A DNA stretch of 64,000 nt from Gnetum montanum (lineage: Eukaryota; Streptophyta; Gnetopsida; Gnetales; Gnetaceae): contig MNCI01003364.1 in assembly GCA_015680685.1 (NCBI GenBank), positions 1 through 64,000 on the forward strand, given 5' to 3'. A program made the translations under genes and the position numbers. Shown here one piece after another: positions 55,751 through 64,000 of this stretch. Numbering within the stretch: position 1 is the stretch's first letter; the number at the start of each line of letters is the position of its first letter. The notes under the pieces were generated by a model. It worked only from the letters and a program-made list of their open reading frames with translations, did no database searches and had not been told where the DNA came from.

Positions 55751-56646
55751 TGATGAGTAGGGAGTAGGCCCTAAGCCCAACCATATGAATCACTAAGCAT
55801 TCACACACAATCTAGTCAAATTCTATGGAATTATAGCCTTCTAAGTACATTAGTCTCTAGAAAGTGAATCTAACTTTTATAATCATTGTCTTCCCAATTA
55901 CACTTATGAAATGAAAAGGTATGATTAAGTGTAACTGAGGCATATGATTTTTATCATTTTTACATTTTATGTTTTAGGTTGCTTAAGATTAAAGAATAAT
56001 GAATACAATAATTTAATTTCTAATTTAATCTAACTAGCTAACATTTAACTAATCCTAACATAAGTGTCTATTTCCACTTGCTGTACACATCTTGAACATG
56101 TGGGTTACCAAATGTTAAGCATTATTGGGATTACCAAGCACCAATCATATGCTTGAAGTGGTCATACTTATGTGCTTAATTAATCACTATATAATATGAA
56201 TTAATTTCGCTTCCTTTATTACTTAATTACTTTAAGCATTAAAGGAGATTGCATAAAACATTAAATGCATAAAGAAAAGAATTAATCTATTTCAAAGTGC
56301 TACAAGATTTATCAGAAAGCTCATCTTTATTGTTGCACACACTACCATGTTCAAGTACAATAATGCTTGAATAAAGATTTGTATACTCTTTGATTCATAC
56401 TACAAGAACTTAGAAAAATATTCTAACTTTCAAGTGAAAAAACTACTAGAAACTTGCTACAACTATGATAAAAGATGCCATAAACATGGTGGGTGAGCGT
56501 GTATGTATATGCAAAAATAGAAACTACATTGATAGGGTCATGTTAATGCATCTAATCATACATCGACATGACCACATCGATGGGGTCATGTTGATTGGAC
56601 CATGTCAATGAGGCCTCATCAATTTAACCCATGGCATAACTCATCA
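55751..56646 (-). repeat. C right LTR (5' in its own orientation), 896 bp
   Basis: TGATGAG..CTCATCA, matching the split left LTR along its whole length. Confidence 0.9.
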
Positions 56647-56651
56647 ATAAT
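56647..56651. repeat. Right target-site duplication of C
   Basis: ATAAT, one base different from AGAAT at 27130-27134. Confidence 0.7.
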
Positions 56652-58147
56652 TATACCAATAATTTTGTAGGATTGGTTTTTTCCATTCATTAAGTTCTTA
56701 TCATGTGTAAGTGAATGATTAGTGCTATTGTAATTATTATTTGATATTATCTAAAATATAGAAAGAGAATATGTGGATTGATTTCATTTGATAGACATTT
56801 TGGAAACTTAGGATTTTCATCCATTCTAATACCTTGCCTAAATCTATTTTTCCCCTTTATTGACCCTAAACTCTTATTAATATGTAATTTAGTTTCATAG
56901 ATTTTGTGATTGTTCAATTGAATTGTTCCCTATTACATGTTTTTCTATATTAGTTATGTCTAGCATAATTCTATTTTTTGTGATATTTTCTAGCTTATAT
57001 TTTTGTTAGTTTGATTTTCCACACTAGTTCTTCCTATGGATTGTTCTTCCTCTTCCTCTTTTCTTCTTCTTATATTATTGATTTTTTATTAGTAGTTTTC
57101 TCATTATTTTCCTTAGATTTGGTTTTATCTTAGCTAAATTTCAATGTTCCTAGCTTGTAGTAGATGTTTTTGATCTTCGAAAGATGTATCTCCCACAAGC
57201 CAAGCCAAAGAGAAGGACATCTCTTCCTTACGCTAGATATCTCTTACCTAGTAGAGACATCTTTTCTAATCTAGAGATGTCTCTACCTTGTCAAGATGTC
57301 TCCTATCTACAAAAGACATCCCCTATTTCTTAGAGACATATCCCTAGGGACATCTCTATAAAAAATAAGACATCTCCACCTTTTCATGATTTCCTATATG
57401 TCTCCCTTGCAACCCCAGAACTACAATAAACTTATTTCTTGTGAAGTTTGATTCTTTGATTTTGTTTAGTACTTTCTTTTCTTGACTCCAAAGCTTCTTA
57501 AAACCCTATTAAATCTTCCATATTTTTTGAATTTATTATTTTTTATTTGGCTTCTTAAACATTATTTTAAAATCTTTATTTGTCCTTTTGATCTCTTAGA
57601 TCCTTATTGCATGTAAACTTCCAATATTTGTTTTCATTAATCTTCCCATTAGGTTTTTATGTTTTGGAATACGTTGCTTGAAAGTGGTTAATGCATGATT
57701 TGAATATCAATCCTTATCTGATTATTGGTGATTAAGGATTCTATTTATTTTGTTATTGTGGCCTAATTGGGCTACTTGGAAGAAATGGTTACTTATTTTT
57801 CCTTTTTGGACTAGTTGGTATCATTAGGACATTGTGTTGGTTATATGAGATCTCTTTGGATTTATGGTTCTATTTTTCCATTAATGTTGGAGTTCCTTGA
57901 GATTTTTTTGAGCTTATTAATGATATATCTTTCTTTGGACAAATGTATTTTGTGAGTATTCCTTGAATTATTGTATTTTCCTTGATGAGTTATATTGTCG
58001 TGGTTATGTTATTACCCTCCACTATTAGTTTGGTTTGTCATGTTTTTATATTTGGTTGGATGATTGGATGATGGAGCTAGAACCAAGTTTTTGTGGCTTG
58101 TTAGAGATGGAATCCCTAGAGATTTTTGGTGATTAATCCTCATTGGA
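56652..58147 (+). repeat. 3' LTR of A, right part
   Basis: Resumes TATACCAATAATTTT.. and follows 10755 to about 12175 of the 5' LTR. It includes a second cluster of TGTCTC/GAGACA motifs (57180-57400, five exact cores) and then loses similarity. The last third of the LTR is absent from the window, either deleted or displaced by E. Confidence 0.85.
57180..57410. promoter_or_regulatory. TGTCTC/GAGACA cluster in A 3' LTR
   Basis: Five exact cores (contexts AGATGTCTC, GAGACATCT, GAGACATAT, ATATGTCTCC) plus several one-off copies in about 230 bases, corresponding to the cluster at 11260-11383. Confidence 0.4.
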
Positions 58148-61100
58148 GAAAGGTGATCCTCCTTTGTTTGATTTTTTAATAGAACACCCTCTTGATGAAT
58201 AGATGGTATGCCTTAATCAAGTATCAATTCACATATCAAAGAATGCTCTAGTCCTTATTTACATACTATATCCACTCCTTGATCTCCTCACTTTCTATTG
58301 TTGATAACTTGCTGTTTTTCTTAATAATGGAACCTTCATTATGAAAGCTAAATAAATACTACAATAAATCCCAATTTCACTATAGAATCATCTTCTTATT
58401 CCAAATTGTAATAGGAATAGTCATTATTGTCTTAAATACCATTTCACCATGGTAATGAAATTTGTAGATGAAATGTTAGATAATTACAATGTAAAAAGAG
58501 ACACAAATGCCAAATACTCATAGACATGTAGGTATTTTCATCCTTGGTCACTCATTAACCACTTGTAACTAGATGGAGTACAATGTATATTCACTTATAA
58601 AAATCTACCCCTCATGTTCTGTAGATTAATATTCATCACCTTAAAGGTATTAATCTTATCTACACATATAAAAGAAAAAGAAAAATATAAATATAAATAT
58701 CAACATAAACATTGGCATCACCAATAACATTACAATTAATGCATAGGCATTTATCCATAACATCATGAAAATATTTGATACATTTTTTGAGGTATCATTC
58801 AAGCTTGAGTAGATCTTACACATCTTAGGTCAATTCTCCTTTGGGCCCAAGTCATCCCTCTCGAAGAACATGAACCAAACTAATCTTTTAGAAAGCAGTG
58901 TACCACTAATGATTCCTAGTTGGATTGACCTTATTCAAAAATTATTCAAAGAATATCAAATGTTAGTTATTAGTAGGGGAGATCACTTGAAGTATCCTCT
59001 CCAACTTCTACAAATAGGAGTCCTATTTATCAAAATCATCAAATTTTCAATCACATGGAAAACATATGGTATTAACAAACACCTCAAGTCATGTGTGATA
59101 AATAATACATAGGAAAAAATCATAACATAACATAAAAACACATGTTATCAACTTACCTAGAAATGTAACTTCCATAGTATTGAATAAGCTCTCAACAAAA
59201 TGTGGATCCAATAATAGTGTGTTATTTGCATTAAATCTATTGTATGGATAGTCTCTCAGCAAATGATCAACCTCTTTATAATAGATCTTCTAGGACTTTT
59301 TATCTATATTAATAATTATGTTAATATCTATGATCTTATAAATCATGAAACCTAGAAATTATGAGCTAACATTAGGGCTAATCTTCTCCAGAGCATGCAA
59401 GACTATTTGTGATAAAAGTAAAGTTCATACCAACACATGGAAATTCTTCATAAAAAGCTCCAAAAACTATGTTGTACCTAGCCTCATCCAAATATGAATA
59501 GGATATAAAGAACTATCATCCACAACCAAAATCACAAATTAGAATGTACATAGGATCAATAACTATTAATCATAGTCTAACATCATTCATACACATCAAA
59601 CATCAAATTGAAGGTTAGTTTCCACATACTAAGAAATAAATATCAAACTAAACTTTAAACCATCAAATGCTCATCAATGTGGTAAGTTAAGTTTTTAATT
59701 TTCATCCAAACCTATAAATCCCAATCTACACAAAATCCAAAGAGACTAAATGAATCAATGAAATATTTTGCTAAATCAAGCCTTAAAGTGCATAGGTCCA
59801 ACATTTAAAATAACATTAAAATCATATCTAATTTAAATGTAGATCCTACTTTAAAAATTATGAAACTTGAATTTTTAGATCCAATTTTAAGTTTTTGCTA
59901 AACATATGATAACTTACTTGTAAGTGATATGATGCATGGTGATGCTAAGGCTAATATCAATGTCATTGCATTGTGTGCCCACGTCACTTGATCTAGCCTG
60001 AATATTGAATTACCAAAGACAAAAAATTGATAATCTGATAGTATCCTAAAGCCTAATTATAAAACTATAGCCTTGAAAAACATGTTAAACATCCATGAAC
60101 TAAATTTCTCTCCATCTTCTAATATCTAAATTCCTTGTAACCAATAAACTAAATTACCCATGTGATGTTCTATAGGTAATACTAATGCCAGTGTCACCTA
60201 GCTAATATTTTCCGCTATACTTAGTTGAATTTTACTATTTCTAGCTTACAAAGGAATCCAACAAATTATTTTTTAAATAAGTTAATATTAAAATTTTAAA
60301 ATTTAAAAGTTAATTAATTAACTAATTAAAAAAATTTTTTAATATAAAAAAATAGCACCTAATTGACATGTACCTTGTTAGTGCATGCATGCATGTTGGT
60401 TTTATTATTAGCATGCCACTATGTCAACCATGCATTGGCTTCACACATTGCATGCATGTCTATGACATGCATCATCATCTTCTCTTATCTTCATATAAAA
60501 CATTAAAATTAATTAAAAATTAAAATAGATGTAGCACTAGCCCCATGGTAGTCATGTGCCTCACAACCACATGTCAATTAGATGTGTTGCTAGCACCCAC
60601 ATGTCTCTTAGGTATTTGCCTCTTACCATCTTGTATAATGTACCTTTCCTTTACCTTCAAAACCCTCCTTTACTCCTTGCCACTATCTTATCTAGCACAT
60701 TATCATCAAAACCTTTGTGTCTGCCACTCATCATCTCTAGTTTGTGTTATGTGCCATAGCATGTATGAAGCCCTCCAAGTCCTTTCAAGTAGTTGAAAAA
60801 CATCTTCCCTATCTTGTTGCACCATAGTAATTGAACTACTATACCCTTCTTCATTGAAATACTTACCAAGTTCCTACTCATGCATCATTGTGAATTTCAC
60901 TACCCTATCCTATGCTATGTAGGCCATTCTATGCTATGTAGATTAGGATTCCATCATTACCTTTCTTTCCTTTGCTTGCTACCTACAGCTTAGTCTCTCA
61001 TTCTTATGAACTGCACAAAAAAAAAAAAAAAAAAAAAAAAAAACTTTTTTCNTGCATATCTAAGATGTTGCATAAGGTAATGCATTCTTTACTTTGACAC

Positions 61101-62060
61101 TAGTTCCTATGATTATTCCATAAAATATGTAACATGTTACTATGCCATACATGATGCCTACCATGCAACCTCCTCTCTACCAATAGTAAATTCTTTCATG
61201 TTGCAGGACATCATTCTCCCACATACATTACCAATGGGAATTCCATCTTGCATTTTTATTTCCACTATAATTTGCTAATAAAACCCTTAGATGGCATACA
61301 CGAACTATCATAAATAATTCTTGTATTTTTTATCACCAAGCATGCTAATACCTATCAATGCCACCATTACTACACATCTTAACATCCATGGATTCTACTA
61401 ACCTTGCTGGTATCCTACCCTTGCCTCTTCCAAACCCTCACAATAATGAAAAAAAAATGCAAAAAGTAAAATACATATCTTAGTACTATTGGTAATTTCT
61501 CTAGCTCTACCTTCCTAACCTCCATGGTCTGCTTTCCATGTGCTCTTTGATGGGTTTTACTCTATTCTTCATCTCCCACCATCCTTTATCTATTTTCTTC
61601 ATGCATTATCATGCTCTTATATCCAAAAAGTCCAAGAAAAGATCAATTATGAAAATGAATGAAATTAATTAATTTTCCATTACTTTATCATTTGTACTCT
61701 ACATTATCACATGATGTGATGTGACATGATGCATGATGATGTCGAAGTATTAGTTTCACTGCATCATCAACCCATGTCATCATGTCACCTACTAAAAACT
61801 AAAACAAAACCCCAAAATTGATTTATTTTGAATCTAAACTAATCCAAAACTAGTTCAATACATGGTCACTTAACTTTAATCCTTATTATTGATAATAAAC
61901 TATCAGTAGCAAATACTTTTAATTAGCATATATTAGTTAATCTTTAATTTCAATTAGGTTAACCACTTTAAATTTTCTCAAACTATAAATTTTATTTTTT
62001 TTCTCATGTAATTATGACATCATCTTCATTTATTGCAAGTCTTGGATTCTACCACCATTG
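58148..62060. other. AT-rich noncoding region, possible LTR and leader of E
   Basis: No protein I can support. Features are repeated CATGCATG phrases (60380-60480), an AT block with inverted-repeat character (60280-60350), a 27-base poly(A) (61017-61043) and an ambiguous base at 61052. It might hold the LTR and untranslated leader of the element whose polymerase begins near 62100, but no second LTR is in view to prove it. Confidence 0.35.
61017..61043. repeat. Poly(A) run of 27
   Basis: Uninterrupted A run followed by CTTTTTTC and an N at 61052. A slippage tract or a retroposition tail. Confidence 0.8.
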
Positions 62061-62089
62061 ATCAATTGCAAAAAAAAATCACTTGAGTA

Positions 62090-63150
62090 GGGTCAATGAT
62101 CATATCAATAGGATACTTAATAAGTATTTAATTAATTTATCTCTACCTAATCTCCTAGAGTCATGGATGTCATCCTTTGACATAACTAAGGAAGACTTGA
62201 CATCTTAATCTAACCTTATCTTTCAAAATCATGAACTAATTTTGACTAATGATCATATTTCTAAATTATCCATAACTAATCAATAAAATAAGAGAAGTAT
62301 CCTACAACTAGAGGTCAACTTGCCTAAAATTCTTAAGAACTTCATCTTAACTAAATTACAAAAAAGAAAAAATTGTATTGCCTCTAGCTAAAGATATGAT
62401 GATATGTCATGCTTGGATCCATCTTTGATTCAACACAACATTATCCTTGAAGAGGATTTCAAACTAGTGAAATAAAAAGCTAGGAAAGTTAAACTTGATC
62501 TAGTCTTAGGCATTAAGAAATAGATCATCAAAATCTACAATGTAGGATTCATATGTCCTATAGACATTTTGAATTGGGTATCCAACATTATAGTTATTTT
62601 TGAGAAAAATGAAGCAATTAGGATATGCATTGATTTTTATGAGTTCAATAAGGTAACATTAAAAGATGATTTCTTGTTTTTCAATATTGATAAACTCATA
62701 GACATAATGGTATGTCATGTCTTGCTTTCTTTCATTGATGTTTTCTTGGGTTATAATGAAATATGATTTAATGTTGAGCATCAATGATTTACAACTTTCA
62801 TGACCCAATGAGGAATATTTTACTACACAAAATTACTTTATGCTCAATAATGTTGGAGCAACATATCAATGAGTCATGATGTTTATATTAAATGATATGA
62901 TGTTCAAAACTATTAATGATTATGTGGATAACTTGACTTTCAAATCTATCATAACACTTGACCATCCTACTAATCTTGATATAGTCTTAGCCTAATGTAA
63001 TTAATACAACCTTTTCTTAAACTTAAAAAAGTGTAATTTTGATGTAAAAATAGATAAGATGCTAGGATTCCTTATTTTAGCCAATAAAATTATGGTGGAT
63101 ACTAATAAGGTCAAACTAGGAATCAAGAGGCATTCAATTTTGGTGATTCT
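62090..63150 (+). pseudogene. E reverse transcriptase, heavily decayed
   Basis: The lead-in reads YDDMSCLDPSLIQH (the usual Y.DMPGLD..+..H) near 62395-62435, then NVGFICPIDILNWVSNII and EAIRICIDFYEFNKVTLKDDF, LLSFIDVFLGYNEI (62569-62766), and a YVDNLTFKS box at about 62916-62942 with the second catalytic Asp changed to Asn. LNLKKCNFDV and MLGFLILA(N)KIMVD-like blocks follow. The block wording is closest to Tat-type elements. It is broken by many stops. Confidence 0.78.
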
Positions 63151-63279
63151 TAACTACTAATATGATAAGTTAATGATGAATGTGCTTTTAAATTTAAACA
63201 TATGCAACCTTATCTTAAGTTAAGTAAAAATCTTATTATCCAATTTAATGAATGTCTACTAACATATATTTATCACCTA

Positions 63280-64000
63280 AAAAAAATGCTGATAGATGCA
63301 CTAGCTACTTTTTTTCTTCTTGTAGATTCTATTTTCCTTATAGATTATTTATCTTACTAAAAAGTAAGATACATCCATCACTCTCACAGATATATAAGGT
63401 ATTGTCTTAGTCATATTAGAAGAAGATAAATGATACCAAGACATTATACAAGGTCTTCAGATTGGAGAAGCTCATAAAAATTTATCTTCATCTCAAAAGG
63501 ATAGTTTTCGTAAACATTCTAAGCATTTTTGCATTATTGACCCTCGTCGTTTATATCATATTTTAATAATAGATGTTATTCTATGTTTTCTAAGCTGTGA
63601 TGAAGCATAAAATATTTTAGAAAAGGTACATTCTAGTGTATGTGGTGATAACTTAGGATCACCATCTCTAGTAGCTTATATCATTTTTCTAGATTATTAA
63701 TGACATGCAATTTCTAGGGATGCACATATGATAGTTAAGATTTGTAACATATTTCAACATTATTCTTCACTTATCAATCTACCATCTCAAGAGCTTATGA
63801 CTTTAGAAATCATATGGTCCTTCAAAAAATGGAATTTGAATCTCATAGGTCCTATCAATCCAACTTCTTTTACTATACATTAGTTTTGCATCCTATCAAT
63901 CCCCCTTCATTTGCTATACATCAGTTTATTTTAATAGCTATAGAGTATTTCATCAAGTGAGTTAAAGTTATTCACTTAAAATTAGCTACATTCAAGTACA
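63280..64000 (+). pseudogene. E integrase (5' part) after an apparent RNase H deletion
   Basis: DALATFFLLVDS (63290-63330) looks like the last block of an RNase H (ADALA..A). YQDIIQGLQIGEAHKN, SFRKHSKHFCIID and LEKVHSSVCGDN then give the zinc-domain lead-in (63430-63645). FKKWNLNLIGPINPTSF (about 63813-63865) matches the (F)..WG+D.IGPI.P core start, with the Asp changed to Asn. A TEYFIKW-like segment follows near 63940. Only about 130 bases separate the RT end from the RNase H end block, so most RNase H sequence is missing. The integrase runs off the window. Confidence 0.7.

Larger units (their letters stand above)
27135..56646 (-). mobile_element. Element C: Athila-like Ty3/gypsy, itself split by D
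   Basis: It begins TGATGAG and ends CTCATCA, with LTRs of about 895 bp at both ends (27135-27320 joined to 45029-45736, and 55751-56646). Coding is on the minus strand: gag (53740-55420), protease, RT, RNase H, integrase and a further ORF between integrase and the 3' LTR (45986-47940). A tRNA-Asp-type primer site abuts the right LTR. Without D it is about 11.8 kb. By-eye LTR divergence is about a fifth. Athila assignment rests on the primer site, an FMDD polymerase box and the extra ORF in the envelope position. Confidence 0.85.
9762..58147 (+). mobile_element. Element A: Tekay/Del-type chromovirus, split by insertions B and C
   Basis: A long-LTR Ty3/gypsy element in plus orientation. The 5' LTR is 9762 to about 13233, the initiator-Met tRNA primer site is near 13238, gag is 13290-14420 and pol is 14440-16637. 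Pol is interrupted by B (16638-25035) and resumes from 25041 to about 26160 with the integrase core and a chromodomain-like tail. The 3' LTR begins at 26175, is split by C (27135-56646) and continues to about 58147, where similarity to the 5' LTR stops. Removing B restores the integrase frame exactly. By-eye LTR divergence is around one base in four to five, so it is the oldest layer. Confidence 0.88.

Noticed and set aside
60545-60796. Cys/Leu-rich ORFs near 60.6 kb
   Set aside because: Two overlapping frames with no domain, in noncoding AT-rich DNA.
1-64000. tRNA, rRNA, CRISPR arrays or bacterial-type operons
   Set aside because: None seen. Short tandem repeats here lack the direct-repeat/unique-spacer pattern of CRISPR, and the content is plant nuclear retrotransposons.

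Overview
This is transposon-dominated plant nuclear DNA. I see no intact host gene. It is AT-rich, and nearly every coding trace belongs to a decayed LTR retrotransposon (Ty3/gypsy of the Tat/Ogre, Athila and Tekay/Del chromovirus types, plus a gag-only copia-like element) or to one RTE-type LINE. Old elements nested several deep, long LTRs, repeated LTR divergence of roughly 10-25% by eye and many in-frame TAG stops (C-to-T decay) suggest a seed plant with a large, slowly purged genome. A gymnosperm is a reasonable guess, not a demonstration.

Layout. 1-7200: 3' part of a plus-strand Tat-type gypsy element (here G1) with a 2.5 kb 3' LTR whose U3 carries an HSP70 gene fragment. 7201-9761: leftover DNA with a minus-strand RTE LINE. 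9762 to about 58147: one old Tekay/Del chromovirus (A, plus strand) broken by two insertions. Insertion B (16638-25035) is a gag-only LTR element in A's integrase gene, and it holds a solo LTR (X, 19596-22202, flanked by GAGGG) of the same family as G1's LTR. Insertion C (27135-56646, minus strand) is an Athila-like element in A's 3' LTR. C's own LTR was split by element D (27321-45023, minus strand, perfect CAACT duplication), a 17.7 kb Ogre-like Tat element. 58148-64000: a further, very decayed Tat-like gypsy fragment (E), plus strand.

The most unusual object is inside D. Its protease and reverse-transcriptase exons are separated by about 6.4 kb with splice signals that restore the frame and bypass a stop codon, the position where Ogre elements are known to carry an intron. 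Inside that presumed intron, on the opposite strand, lies a decayed multi-exon gene (about 35963-39478). At least four of its short introns have GT..AG ends and keep the frame across each junction. Its first visible exon resembles an FCP1/NIF-type HAD phosphatase, the middle is unrecognised and the end is a coiled coil.

The nesting gives a relative clock: A is older than B and C, C is older than D, and B is older than X. All coding regions here carry frameshifts and stops, so nothing in the window looks autonomous today.
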